From Leucobacter weissii (GTDB lineage Bacteria; Actinomycetota; Actinomycetes; Actinomycetales; Microbacteriaceae): a stretch of 64,000 bases of DNA. The translations under genes were made by a program, and so were the position numbers. The notes under the pieces are model-generated. The model ran no database searches, was not told where the DNA came from, and saw only the letters and a program-made list of their open reading frames with translations. Location of the stretch: assembly GCF_017565745.1 (NCBI RefSeq), contig NZ_JAGDYM010000004.1, forward strand, positions 186,001 through 250,000, in the 5' to 3' direction. Shown one piece after another: positions 7,513 through 16,042 of the stretch (position 1 is the stretch's first letter; every line of letters starts with the position of its first letter).

Positions 7513-8350
7513 GGATGCGCGGCTCGCCGGTGTCCGCGGCGATCGGATCGAGTCCGGCGCGCTCCAGCGCCTCGGCGATGAGCCCGTTCTCGTGCAGCTC
7601 CGCGATGCCGGCGTCGAGCGCGGCCGTCAGCTCGGGGTTGTCCTTCGAGAGCAGGAACGCGGTCTGGCCCGGCTCCAGCGAGGTGGCGATGCGCTCATCC
7701 TCGGCGAGGCGCTCCACCGTGAAATCGGAGTCCGCGTAGAGATACAGCGCGGTGCCGTAGCTGTCGATGCCGACGTCGATGCGGCCCGCCTCGAGATCCT
7801 GCTGCAGCTCCGTCGACGACGGGTAGAGCGTGAGCCGGTTGTCGCCCAGCACGGTCTGCACGTCTTCGACCCAGTTGTAGCCCTGGATCGTCCCCACCCG
7901 GAGATCGGCGAAGTCGGCGACCGCGTCGACGCCGTCCTCGGAGATCACGCCGGCGGGCTCGTCGTAGAGCGGGGCGGAGAAGTCGACCACCTCCGCGCGC
8001 TCGGCCGTGCGGAAGATCGAGCCGATGGCCACGTCGATCCGACCCTGCTGGATCGCGGGGATGAGCGCGGCGAACTCGTACGGCTCGGGCTGCAGCTCGA
8101 GGTCGTACCGCTCGGCGAGCGCGGCGATGATCTCGCCGTCCGGGCCGGTGATCTCGTCGCCCTCGAGCCCGACGAACGGGGGGAACTCCGGCACGCCCAC
8201 GGTCAGGGTGCCCTCCGTGATGGTGGTGAAGGAGCGATCCTGCGTCTCGGCCTCCGTTCCCGAGCCGTCGGGATCGGCCGACGAGCAGCCGGCGAGGCCG
8301 AGCACGAACACCGCGGCCGTTACGGCCGAGAGGACTGAGCGACGTTTCAT
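7505..8350 (-). CDS. Amino-acid-type ABC transporter substrate-binding lipoprotein
   Basis: A 281-residue family-3 solute-binding protein. It has a lipoprotein signal peptide (KRR start, lipobox GLAGC with C22) and the two-lobe SBP_bac_3 fold: GTLTVGVPEFPPF near 47-59, DGEIIAALAERYDL, RIDVAIGSI (about 103-111) and the second-lobe FADLRVGTIQGYN. It should be anchored outside the membrane and deliver an amino acid or related polar compound to the permeases at 10629-11974. GGAG precedes the ATG. It overlaps the racemase-family gene and is transcribed away from the M20 gene; the importer is thus split between two divergent transcripts. Confidence 0.88.
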   Translation of the reverse strand: MKRRSVLSAVTAAVFVLGLAGCSSADPDGSGTEAETQDRSFTTITEGTLTVGVPEFPPFVGLEGDEITGPDGEIIAALAERYDLELQPEPYEFAALIPAIQQGRIDVAIGSIFRTAERAEVVDFSAPLYDEPAGVISEDGVDAVADFADLRVGTIQGYNWVEDVQTVLGDNRLTLYPSSTELQQDLEAGRIDVGIDSYGTALYLYADSDFTVERLAEDERIATSLEPGQTAFLLSKDNPELTAALDAGIAELHENGLIAEALERAGLDPIAADTGEPRILE

Positions 8351-8572
8351 GATGTCTCCAATGCAGCGGGGTTGGGTGTTGCCGATGGGACACTACTGTG
8401 GCGATTCGATCGCGAGCGGAACATAGACAGGTGTCGAAAACGGCCGCAGATTACGCAGTGTGACGTCTCCGGCGCCCGGCGTCCGGCGCTTTTGAACAAA
8501 TGCCGAGAAATGCGCGGCGGGGTCTTCCTTATGATCGGAGGCCACACCCGGCCCGAGGATCTGGAGACACGC
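8351..8572. promoter_or_regulatory. Divergent control region of the binding-protein and M20 operons
   Basis: This 222-bp gap is less GC-rich than the flanking genes. A good -10, TATGAT (8530-8535), faces the M20 gene. Two small dyads lie in the middle: GCGAT-TCG-ATCGC (8401-8413) and GACA-GG-TGTC (8426-8435). Either could be a regulator site; I cannot assign a protein, though the nearby PucR protein is the obvious candidate. Confidence 0.35.
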
Positions 8573-9874
8573 ATGCACCACTCAGCTGGAGAGGGCGAAG
8601 CCGGCTCGCGCCCGGCGCGAGGCTCCGGGGCCGGGGTCTCCATCGACGCCGAGCGGCTGTGGACGACCCTCGTCGACTCCGCGCGATTCGGCGGCACCGA
8701 GCGCGGAGGCCTCCATCGGCTCGCGCTCGACGAGGCCGATGCGGAGGTCAGGGCGTGGCTGGAGTCGGCTGCGGCTGTCGCGGGCTGGCCGGTGCAACGC
8801 GACCGGATCGGCAACCAGTTCGTCGTCAAGCCCGGGCGGCGGGCCGACGCGGAGGCGGTGCTCATCGGCTCGCACCTCGACAGCCAGCCGCTGGGCGGGC
8901 GGTACGACGGGGTCTACGGGGTGCTGGCCGGACTCGAGGTGCTGCGCGCGCTGGCCGAGCGGGAGATCGAGCACGAACGCCCGATCATCCTGGCGAACTG
9001 GACCAACGAGGAGGGCGCCCGCTTCAGCCCCAGCATGATGGGTTCCGCGGTGTTCAGCGGCTCGCTCGCGCTCGACGAGGCGCTGGCACGCGCGGACGCG
9101 GGCGGTGCGACGGTCGCGGAGGCCCTCGCCGGCGTCGGCGGGGTCGCCGCGCCGACCGCCGAGCGGCCCAGCGTCGCGGGGATCCACGCCGCCGTCGAGC
9201 TGCACATCGAGCAGGGGCCGGAACTCGAGGCGACCGGGACCGATATCGGGTTCGTGTCGGGGGTGCAGGCGATCCGCTGGATCGACGCCCGGGTCTCGGG
9301 CGAGAGCGGCCACGCGGGCACGACGCCGCTGGGGGCGCGGCGGGACGCCCTCGTCGCGGCCTCCCGGATCGTCGCCGAGGTGGCGGGGCTGGGCGAAACC
9401 GTCGACCCGGACATCCGCCCCACGGTCGGCGAACTCGTCGTCACCCCCAACTCGCGCAACGTGATCCCCGCGCACGCCCGCCTCGGCCTCGACTTGCGCC
9501 ACCCCTCCGCGGGGATCCTGGATCGGGCCGAGCGCACGATCCGACAGGCGGCCGCGCGGATCGCTGCCGACTCCGGGACGTCCGTCGAGATCGAGGTGAT
9601 CCTCGATCAGCCCGCGGTCGTCTTCGACTCCGGCGTGCTCGAAGCCGTCCGTTCCGCGACGCGGTCGCTCGGGCTCTCCGGCGCCGATCTGATCTCGCGC
9701 GCCGGGCACGACGCCATGCAGCTGGCCGCGCGGGTACCGACCGCCATGATCTTCATCCCCTGCGCGGGCGGGATCAGCCACTCCGAGGCCGAGCGGATCA
9801 CCCCGGAATGGGCCGCGAACGGCGCGCGGGTGCTGTTCGAGACGGTCGCTGAGCTGAGCGGAGCCCGCCGGTGA
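8573..9874 (+). CDS. M20-family Zn-dependent amidohydrolase (N-carbamoyl-amino-acid hydrolase/hydantoinase type)
   Basis: A 433-residue peptidase-M20-fold enzyme. Metal-site motifs are in order: IGSHLDSQPLGGRYDGVYGV (about 110-129), WTNEEGARFSPSMMGS (about 153-168), ELHIEQGPELE (about 219-229) and the late GHDAMQLA region. This arrangement matches L-N-carbamoylases, beta-ureidopropionases and allantoate amidohydrolases, cytosolic enzymes that cut a carbamoyl or amide N-C bond. I start at ATG 8573 because GGAG lies 6 nt upstream; an in-frame ATG at 8531 has no ribosome site. Its stop overlaps the ATPase start as GTGA, so it leads an operon with the ABC transporter and LLM monooxygenase. Confidence 0.88.
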   Translation: MHHSAGEGEAGSRPARGSGAGVSIDAERLWTTLVDSARFGGTERGGLHRLALDEADAEVRAWLESAAAVAGWPVQRDRIGNQFVVKPGRRADAEAVLIGSHLDSQPLGGRYDGVYGVLAGLEVLRALAEREIEHERPIILANWTNEEGARFSPSMMGSAVFSGSLALDEALARADAGGATVAEALAGVGGVAAPTAERPSVAGIHAAVELHIEQGPELEATGTDIGFVSGVQAIRWIDARVSGESGHAGTTPLGARRDALVAASRIVAEVAGLGETVDPDIRPTVGELVVTPNSRNVIPAHARLGLDLRHPSAGILDRAERTIRQAAARIAADSGTSVEIEVILDQPAVVFDSGVLEAVRSATRSLGLSGADLISRAGHDAMQLAARVPTAMIFIPCAGGISHSEAERITPEWAANGARVLFETVAELSGARR

Positions 9875-10632
9875 ACGGCGCAGCCCGGCCCCCGCTCGTG
9901 TCGGTGCGCGGACTGAGCAAGTCGTTCGGGGACCACCTGGTCTTTTCCGACGTCGACTTCGACGTGCCGGCGGGATCGGTCACGGCGATCATCGGACCGA
10001 GCGGATCGGGGAAGAGCACCATGCTGCGCTGCCTCAACCGGCTCGAGGAGCCCGACACGGGGGAGGTCGTGATCGCGGGCACCGTCTACCCGGCGGGCCG
10101 GAAGCCCGTCGACGCCGCCCGGACCCTGCACGCGGACGTCGGGATGGTGTTCCAATCGTTCAACCTCTTCCCGCACCTGACCGCTCTGGAGAACGTCGCC
10201 CTGGCGCTGCGGCGCGTGCGGCGACTGTCCCGGGGAGAGGCGGCCGAGCGGGCCCGCGCGGGGCTGGCGGAGGTCGGCCTCGCGGACCGGGCGGGGCACC
10301 GCCCCTCCCAGCTCTCCGGCGGCCAGCAGCAGCGGGTGGCGATCGCCCGCGCGCTCGCCCTCGAGCCGCGGGTCCTGCTGCTCGACGAACCGACCTCAGC
10401 GCTCGACCCCGAGCTCCGCGCAGAGGTGCTGCAGGTGCTGCGCCGGCTGGCGGGCTCCGGGATCACCATGCTCGTCGTGACCCACGAGATGCGCTTCGCC
10501 GAGCAGGTCGCCGGCGACGTGCTCGTGATGGCCGAGGGCCGCGTGATCGAGCACGCGCCCCCGGCTCGGCTGTTCTCCGCCCCGCAGCACGAGCGCACCA
10601 GGCAGTTCCTGAAGGTCGTGCGCGAGCAGTGA
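9871..10632 (+). CDS. Amino-acid ABC transporter ATP-binding protein
   Basis: A 253-residue ABC ATPase of the polar-amino-acid (GlnQ/HisP) type. Walker A is GPSGSGKST (about 39-47), the Q-loop is VFQSFNLFPH, the signature LSGGQQQR (about 149-156) and Walker B LLLDEPTSALD (about 169-179). It powers uptake through the two permeases that follow. GTG start overlapping the M20 stop; GTG start of the next gene overlaps its own stop. It has the usual length for the family and no C-terminal regulatory domain. Confidence 0.92.
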   Translation: MNGAARPPLVSVRGLSKSFGDHLVFSDVDFDVPAGSVTAIIGPSGSGKSTMLRCLNRLEEPDTGEVVIAGTVYPAGRKPVDAARTLHADVGMVFQSFNLFPHLTALENVALALRRVRRLSRGEAAERARAGLAEVGLADRAGHRPSQLSGGQQQRVAIARALALEPRVLLLDEPTSALDPELRAEVLQVLRRLAGSGITMLVVTHEMRFAEQVAGDVLVMAEGRVIEHAPPARLFSAPQHERTRQFLKVVREQ

Positions 10633-11276
10633 GCCCGAGCGAGATCTTCACGAGCATCGCCGCGGGCGTGCCGCTCACGGTACTGATCTCGGTGAGCGCG
10701 TTCGCGTTCGGCGCGCTCCTCGCCGTGCCCGGTGCGCTCGCGCTCGAGGCGCGCAGCCGCTGGCTGCGCTACCCGGTGCGCGCGGTCGTCGACCTCGTGC
10801 GCAGCGTGCCGATCCTGGTCTGGCTGTTCATCCTCTACTTCGGGGTCTCGATCGGCAGGTTCCACTTCGCCCCGCTCCCCGCGGCGGTGCTGGTGCTCGG
10901 GATCGTGGCCGCCGCCTACCTCTCCGAGGTCTGCCGCACCGCGCTCGCCGCGGTGCCCGACGGGCAGCGCGAGGCGGCGCGCAGCCTCGGGCTCGGCCCC
11001 ATCGATCGCTTCCGCTTCGTCGTGGCACCGCAGATGGTGCGGGTCGCCCTGCCCTCGGCCGCCACGTTCGCGCTGACGCTGCTCAAGGATTCGTCGATCC
11101 CCTCGGTGATCGGCGTGACCGAGATCGCCTACTTCACGACCCAGGCGAACCGCACCGCGGGCGCCGGGCTGGACGCCTACCTCGTCGCGGTGCTCCTCTA
11201 CCTGGTCCTCAGCATCCCGGTCGCGGTGGCCGCGCGCGGTGCGGAGCGGGCCCTCCGGAAGCGGGTGCGGCCGTGA
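10629..11276 (+). CDS. Amino-acid ABC transporter permease, first subunit
   Basis: A 215-residue HisM/GlnP-type permease with about five hydrophobic segments. The coupling-loop motif VPDGQREAARSLGL (about 113-126) contacts the ATPase, and RSVPILVWLFILYF near 57-70 is typical of this family. Start GTG at 10629 overlaps the ATPase stop by 4 bp. It pairs with the next gene to form a heterodimeric pore. Confidence 0.9.
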   Translation: MSPSEIFTSIAAGVPLTVLISVSAFAFGALLAVPGALALEARSRWLRYPVRAVVDLVRSVPILVWLFILYFGVSIGRFHFAPLPAAVLVLGIVAAAYLSEVCRTALAAVPDGQREAARSLGLGPIDRFRFVVAPQMVRVALPSAATFALTLLKDSSIPSVIGVTEIAYFTTQANRTAGAGLDAYLVAVLLYLVLSIPVAVAARGAERALRKRVRP

Positions 11277-11974
11277 ACGGCGAGCTGATCGACACGCTGC
11301 GCGAGTTGCTGCCCGGCCTCGGCGTCTCGCTGCAGCTGGCCGGCGTGAGCACGCTGGTCGGCGTGACGTCCGGCCTCCTGCTCGCGCTCCTGTCGACGCA
11401 TCGTTCCCGCTGGGTCTCCTGGCCGACGATCGCGGTCGTCGAGATCGGCCGCGGCGCGCCGGTCCTCGTGGTGCTCCTGCTCGTCTACTTCGGACTGCCG
11501 AGCGCGGGCATCGTGCTCGACGCGATGCCCGCGGCCTGGATCGGCCTGTCGTTCACCACGGCCGCCTACAGCAGCGAGATCCTGCGCGCGAGCCTGCTCG
11601 CCGTCCCGGACGGGCAGCGGGAGGCCGCACGCGCGCTCGGCCTCACCCGGACCGACGCCTTCTTCTCGGTGATCCTGCCGCAGGCCGCGCGCATCTCGCT
11701 CGCGCCGCTGCTCGGGTTCTGCATCCAGATGTTCCAGGCCACCTCGCTCGCGTTCGCGCTCGGGATCCCCGAGCTGCTGAGCCGGGCCTACGACATCGGC
11801 TCGATCACCTTCCAATACCTGCAGGTGCTCGTCGCGGCCGGCGTCCTCTACGCCGCGGTCACCCTGCCGCTCATCAGACTCGTCGCCCGACTCGAGCGCC
11901 GCACCGCCCGATCCCGGGCCGGCGCCGCGTCGGCCCCTCTCCCTCCCGCGCCGCAACAGACAGGAGCATCATGA
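11273..11974 (+). CDS. Amino-acid ABC transporter permease, second subunit
   Basis: A 233-residue paralogue of the preceding permease, with the same EAA-loop sequence (VPDGQREAARALGL, about 112-125) and GRGAPVLVVLLLVYF near 58-72. Five hydrophobic segments. The start GTG overlaps the first permease's stop, and its own stop overlaps the ATG of the monooxygenase. The unusually tight coupling to the monooxygenase ties transport to oxidation of the imported compound. Confidence 0.9.
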   Translation: MNGELIDTLRELLPGLGVSLQLAGVSTLVGVTSGLLLALLSTHRSRWVSWPTIAVVEIGRGAPVLVVLLLVYFGLPSAGIVLDAMPAAWIGLSFTTAAYSSEILRASLLAVPDGQREAARALGLTRTDAFFSVILPQAARISLAPLLGFCIQMFQATSLAFALGIPELLSRAYDIGSITFQYLQVLVAAGVLYAAVTLPLIRLVARLERRTARSRAGAASAPLPPAPQQTGAS

Positions 11975-13287
11975 CCGATTCCCGCTTCCATCTCGGATGG
12001 TTCCTCAACTTCACCGTCGACGACTGGGACGGGCAGTGGGGCGACGGCGGCCGCGACTGGTCGGGGGAGACCCTCGTCGACGTCGCCCGTCAGCTCGACC
12101 GCTCCGGTTTCGACTTCGTGCTGCTCGAGGACAAGTCGATGGTGGCCGATACCTACGGCGGATCCTTCGTCGCCGAGCTCAAGCACGCCTACCACGCGCC
12201 GAAGCTCGACCCGGCGCCGCTCGTGCCGCTGCTCGCCCGGGCCACCGAGCGGCTCGGCATCATCGCGACGCTCTCGACCACCTTCTACCCGCCGTATCTG
12301 CTCGCCCGGCTCACCGCCACGCTCGACCATCTGACGCGCGGCCGGGTCGGGTGGAACGTCGTCACCTCCGGCGAGGACCGCGCGGCGCAGAACTACGGCT
12401 ACGAGCGGATCCCGGAGCACGACCTGAGATATGAGAAGGCCGACGAGTACGTCGACCTCGTGCAGCGGCTCTGGGAGTCGTGGGACGAGGACGCCGTCGT
12501 GCTCGACCGGGAGACGCGCACCTACGCCGACGGCGCGAAGGTGCGCGACATCGGCTTCTCGGGCAGGTTCTACGCCTCGCGTGGACCGCTGAACACCCCG
12601 CCGTCCCCGCAGCGCCGACCCGTCATCGCGCAGGCGGGCGGGTCTCCCAAGGGCCGGGATCTCGCCGCCAAGTACGCCGACGTGGTGGTGTCGCCGGCCT
12701 CGACGGTCGACGACATGCGCGCCTACCGGGACGACATCCGGGCCCGGGCCGAGGCGCTCGGCCGCCGCCCGGACGACGTGAAGGTGCTGTTCCTCGTCTC
12801 GCCGACCCTCGGCGACACCGATGCGCACGCCCGGGAACGGGCCGAGGCGCGGCTGCGGGATCCCGAGTTCCTGGAGCGCACCCTCGTGGGCATCGCCGAC
12901 GTCACCGACATCGACTTCTCCCGCTTCGATCTCGACCAGCCGCTGCCGGCCGACCTGGCGACCCACGGCGAGCAGGGCACGCTCCGCGCCATGCTGAAGG
13001 GGAGCGAGGGCAAGACGCTGCGCGAGATCATCCTGGGCGACAGCGGCCGGCGCAAGGGGGATCTCGTCGGAACGCCCGCGACCGTGGCGGATCGGCTCGA
13101 GGAGATCCACCGCGCCGTGGGCGGGGACGGCTTCCTGATCCACGCCCCGGGCATGCGCATCAACCGGAAGTACGTGATCGAGGTCGCCGACGGGCTGGTC
13201 CCGGAGCTGCGCCGGCGCGGGCTCGTGCGGGACCCCGTCGCCGAGCCGCCGCGACCGCGGCTGCGCGACCGCTTGCGGGAGTTCTGA
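11971..13287 (+). CDS. LLM-class flavin-dependent monooxygenase (NtaA/SnaA/DszA family)
   Basis: A 438-residue luciferase-like TIM-barrel enzyme. The N-terminus has the family's HLGWFLN...W region. LTRGRVGWNVVTS (about 123-135) lines the flavin site, then NYGYERIPEHDLRYEKADEY, and SPQRRPVIAQAGGSPKGRDLA near 211-231. These enzymes use reduced FMN from a separate reductase plus O2 to cleave C-N or C-S bonds (nitrilotriacetate, pristinamycin, dibenzothiophene sulfone). No flavin reductase is encoded in the island, so one must come from elsewhere. AGGAG lies 5 nt before the ATG. With the M20 amidohydrolase it suggests oxidative then hydrolytic opening of an N-containing substrate. Confidence 0.87.
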   Translation: MTDSRFHLGWFLNFTVDDWDGQWGDGGRDWSGETLVDVARQLDRSGFDFVLLEDKSMVADTYGGSFVAELKHAYHAPKLDPAPLVPLLARATERLGIIATLSTTFYPPYLLARLTATLDHLTRGRVGWNVVTSGEDRAAQNYGYERIPEHDLRYEKADEYVDLVQRLWESWDEDAVVLDRETRTYADGAKVRDIGFSGRFYASRGPLNTPPSPQRRPVIAQAGGSPKGRDLAAKYADVVVSPASTVDDMRAYRDDIRARAEALGRRPDDVKVLFLVSPTLGDTDAHARERAEARLRDPEFLERTLVGIADVTDIDFSRFDLDQPLPADLATHGEQGTLRAMLKGSEGKTLREIILGDSGRRKGDLVGTPATVADRLEEIHRAVGGDGFLIHAPGMRINRKYVIEVADGLVPELRRRGLVRDPVAEPPRPRLRDRLREF

Positions 13288-13289
13288 AA

Positions 13290-13314
13290 GAGCGGAGGAT
13301 CCGGGGATCCGCTC
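13290..13314 (+). terminator. Hairpin after the LLM monooxygenase gene
   Basis: GAGCGGA (13290-13296) pairs with TCCGCTC (13308-13314) immediately after the stop codon; the loop contains a further GGATCC palindrome. There is no T run. It plausibly ends the M20-ABC-LLM operon. Confidence 0.45.
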
Positions 13315-13360
13315 CTATGCTGGACCCGGACCATCCCCGAAGCCCGCAACCGGGAGAACC

Positions 13361-13453
13361 ATGACCGCTCGCCCCGATGCCCCGTCGGTCCGGCACGCGC
13401 GCGGCACCCTGCACCTGCTCGAGGATCCCGAGGCCTCCTTCGTGCTGGACTGA
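13361..13453 (+). CDS. Possible 30-residue small protein or gene remnant
   Basis: An ATG at 13361, preceded by GGGAG, opens a 30-residue frame ending at TGA 13451-13453. It reads like a natural N-terminus (residues 11-26 include RHARGTLHLLEDPEA). It lies in the 309-bp gap between the monooxygenase and the siderophore-interacting-type gene. It could be a real small protein, the truncated start of a lost gene, or chance. The rest of the gap (13454-13596) has a moderately AT-rich patch near 13475-13505, and no DtxR/IdeR-like iron box that I can see. Confidence 0.25.
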   Translation: MTARPDAPSVRHARGTLHLLEDPEASFVLD

Positions 13454-13596
13454 CGGTCTGGGAGTGGTCTGGGAAGCCCTCCCCGATATTCATCAGATGT
13501 AGTAGCTTCGGGTGAAGGGCCGGGCGCGGGGGAGCGCTCGCCGCCCCGCGCCACGAGAGCCCGGGGGAGACGAGAACAGAGAAGCGGAGGCCGGTC

Positions 13597-14403
13597 ATGC
13601 CATCCAGCAACATCGCAGTCAGTCACGCCGACACGGGCCTGGTCACCGCAGAGGTGCTGCGCGCCGAGCAGATCTCCCCGCACTTCGTGCGGCTCACCCT
13701 CGGAGGGGGCAGGATCGCCGAATGGCGCGATCTCGGCTTCGACCAGTGGTTCCGGCTGGCGCTCCCCGTCTCCGACGACACGCGCTTCGACAAGCTGAGC
13801 GAACGCTTCGACATGCGCGGATACCTCCGGTATCTCACGCTGCCCAAGGCGACGCGGCCGGTGATCCGCAACTACACCGTTCGCGAGTACCGGTCCGAGG
13901 CGGGCGAACTCGACGTCGACTTCGTGGTGCACGGCACGGCGGGCGTCGCGGGACCCTGGGCGGCCTCCCTGCCGCTCGCGGCTCCGGTCGCGCTCATCGA
14001 CCAGGGGTGCGGGTACCGACCGGTCGAGGGCGCCAGACGGGTGCTGCTCGCCGGTGACGAGAGCGCGCTGCCCGCCGTGATCGGGATCCTCCGCGACCTG
14101 CCCGCCGACAGCACCGGACTGGCGATCATCGAGATCCCCGACGAGGCGGATCGCCAGGATGTCGTCGCGCCGGGTGGCGTCGAGGTGCGCTGGATCGCGC
14201 GGGACGCGGGAGCGCGACCCGGCGCCGCCGCGCTCGAGGAGCTGCGCGCCCACGAGCCGGCCCCCGAACTCGCGGACGAGCCGCTCTCGGCGTTCATCGC
14301 CGGTGAGCAGCAGCTCGCGAGCGGCGGACGGCGCCACCTGGTGAACGAGCTCGGGGTCCCGAAGACGGCGATCGACTTCACCGGCTACTGGCGCATCCGG
14401 TAG
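13597..14403 (+). CDS. Siderophore-interacting protein-type FAD reductase (ViuB/SIP family)
   Basis: A 268-residue flavoprotein. An FAD-binding beta-barrel occupies residues 15-125 with the flavin motif RNYTVREY (about 90-97). An NAD(P)H-binding SIP half follows (VLLAGDESALPAVIGIL, about 148-164), and a C-terminal TGYWRIR tail typical of the family closes it. These cytosolic enzymes reduce ferric siderophores to release iron. AGCGGAGG lies upstream of the ATG. No siderophore importer is adjacent, and I saw no iron-regulator box, so the role could be a more general flavin reductase; it is also a candidate source of reduced flavin for LLM enzymes. Confidence 0.85.
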   Translation: MPSSNIAVSHADTGLVTAEVLRAEQISPHFVRLTLGGGRIAEWRDLGFDQWFRLALPVSDDTRFDKLSERFDMRGYLRYLTLPKATRPVIRNYTVREYRSEAGELDVDFVVHGTAGVAGPWAASLPLAAPVALIDQGCGYRPVEGARRVLLAGDESALPAVIGILRDLPADSTGLAIIEIPDEADRQDVVAPGGVEVRWIARDAGARPGAAALEELRAHEPAPELADEPLSAFIAGEQQLASGGRRHLVNELGVPKTAIDFTGYWRIR

Positions 14404-14506
14404 CGATAGCCGGGGCGGCGGCCCGCGCGGCGGATCCCGGACGATCCGTCGGGTGCGCCGGACGCACGGTCGGGCGGAACGCCGCCCCGCACGGCAGTCT
14501 GGGAGC

Positions 14507-15745
14507 ATGACCACGACTGCCCCGGTGCCCGTCAGCCCCGCGCCCCAGAACGACCCCGCTTCCCGGAACGACGCCGCTCCGCGTATGCGCTACGGCGCCC
14601 TCATCGCCATGATGTCGATGAGCTTCCTGCTGGTCACCGCGGAGTTCCTGCCCAACGGCGTGCTGCTCGAGATCGCCGACGAGCTGCGGGTCACCCCCGG
14701 CCAGGCCGGCCAGCTGGTCACGGTCACCGCACTCGTCGGGCTGTTCGTCGCTCCGACGGTCGGTCTGGCGCTGCCACGTCTCGACCGTCGCTCGTTGCTC
14801 GTCTGGATGGCGGTGGCCGCCGCCGTCTCGAACGCGGTGGTGGCCGTCGCGCCCAGCCTCCCGCTGATGCTGCTCGCGCGGGTGCTGCTGGGCGCGGCGC
14901 TCTCCGCGTTCTGGGCGATGTCGATCACCGTGGCCGCGCGCATCGCGGGCCCGGAGCGGATCGGCCGCGCGGTCGTGTTCACCACCGCGGGCACCTCGCT
15001 CGCCACGGTCGCCGGTGTCCCGGTCGGCGTGATGCTGAGCGAGGTGCTGGGCTGGCGCGGCGTTTTCGGCCTCGCCGCAGCGGCCACGGCGCTGCTCGTC
15101 GTCGCGCTCCGGATCCTGCTGCCGAGCGTGCCCCCGGAGGGCGCGGCACGCCTCTCGACGCTCGTCGACACGCTGCGCCGGCCCGGCGTCTCGCTCGGGA
15201 TGGCGGGGCACCTCCTCGTGGTCCTCGGCCACTTCCTCGCCTACACCTACATCCGGCTCGCCCTGGAACGGGTGCGCTCCGACGGCGAGCCGATCGACGC
15301 CGGGACCATCATCCTCCTGCTCGCGCTGTTCGGCGTCGGAGGTCTGCTCGGCAACGTGCTCATCGGGCTCGTCGTCGACCGCGGCTACCGCCGCCTCGCG
15401 GTCGTCTCGCCGGTCGTCATCGCGCTCATGGCGATCCTCATGATCGTCGGCGCGGGGTCGCCGTGGGGCATCGGCGCGGTGGCCTTCGTCTGGGGCTTCT
15501 GCTTCGCCTCCTGGCTGCTCGTCGTGAACACCTGGGTGGGGCACCGGATGCCGGACCGCCTCGAGGCGGGCGGCAGCCTGGTCGTGGTCGGCTTCCAGGC
15601 GGCGATCATGCTCGCGGCCGGCTTCGGCGGGATCCTGGTCGATGCGAGCAGCGTGGTCGTCGTCTACCTCTGCGGCGCGACGGTGCTCGTGCTCGGGGCG
15701 GTGCTGTTCGGGATGTCGAACCGCGCGAGCGGCGATCGCGCCTAG
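14507..15745 (+). CDS. MFS transporter of the drug:H+ antiporter-1 type
   Basis: A 412-residue, 12-helix MFS protein with the DHA1 opening (SFLLVTAEFLPNGVLLEIADEL stretch around 40-60) and a mid-protein loop near 210-225. Probably an exporter; substrate unknown. The ATG at 14507 is preserved over an upstream arginine-rich extension. CAGTCT lies 6 nt before it, so the mRNA may be leaderless, and GGGAG is too close to be a normal ribosome site. Its last codons (15683-15731) are duplicated almost perfectly at 19399-19447, on the far side of the betaine-transport operon. Confidence 0.86.
   Translation: MTTTAPVPVSPAPQNDPASRNDAAPRMRYGALIAMMSMSFLLVTAEFLPNGVLLEIADELRVTPGQAGQLVTVTALVGLFVAPTVGLALPRLDRRSLLVWMAVAAAVSNAVVAVAPSLPLMLLARVLLGAALSAFWAMSITVAARIAGPERIGRAVVFTTAGTSLATVAGVPVGVMLSEVLGWRGVFGLAAAATALLVVALRILLPSVPPEGAARLSTLVDTLRRPGVSLGMAGHLLVVLGHFLAYTYIRLALERVRSDGEPIDAGTIILLLALFGVGGLLGNVLIGLVVDRGYRRLAVVSPVVIALMAILMIVGAGSPWGIGAVAFVWGFCFASWLLVVNTWVGHRMPDRLEAGGSLVVVGFQAAIMLAAGFGGILVDASSVVVVYLCGATVLVLGAVLFGMSNRASGDRA
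15683..15731 (+). repeat. 49-bp direct repeat, copy A, inside the 3' end of the MFS gene
   Basis: Matches 19399-19447 at 48 of 49 bases (one T/C difference) in the same orientation and the same reading frame. Similarity continues weakly upstream with a 1-base gap. Copy B lies in a gene remnant. The two copies bracket the opu-type operon at a distance of 3,716 bp. Confidence 0.9.
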
Positions 15746-15789
15746 GCACCCTCCGGCGACCGGCCGAGGGGAGCCCCGAGTCGGCAGAT

Positions 15790-15818
15790 TTGCCTCAGAG
15801 CGGTACCTTCGTTACGTT
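15790..15818 (+). promoter_or_regulatory. Predicted promoter of the betaine importer operon
   Basis: -35 TTGCCT (15790-15795), 17-bp spacer, -10 TACGTT (15813-15818). Transcription would start near 15825 and leave a leader of about 215 nt before the GTG at 16043. The leader holds the 11-mer CGTACGGTCGA twice, near 15900 and near 16017. I could not match a known riboswitch. Confidence 0.45.
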
Positions 15819-16042
15819 TGGTGCGGGCCTTGTGCCTCCTGACCAGTCCGCGGTCGCGTCCCAGATCCGAGCCTGCTCCGCACGCACGGAGGGTCGCGAG
15901 CGTACGGTCGATGCTCTGTGCGCGGATCCGAAATCCCTTGCGGGAGCCGTCGTGCGATATCGTCACTGCGGCCCTGCCCTGCGAGCATCACCCGGGCGTA
16001 ACCGAGAAAAGCCCGGCCGTACGGTCGAGCCACGAGGGAAAC

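Noticed and set aside
13454..13596. Iron-box (DtxR/IdeR) control of the siderophore-interacting-type gene
   Set aside because: No sequence resembling TTAGGTTAGCCTAACCTAA is present upstream.
15825..16042. Possible c-di-AMP or other riboswitch in the long betaine-operon leader
   Set aside because: I could not align the conserved elements of the ydaO class or any other family; only short repeats (CGTACGGTCGA twice) are visible.
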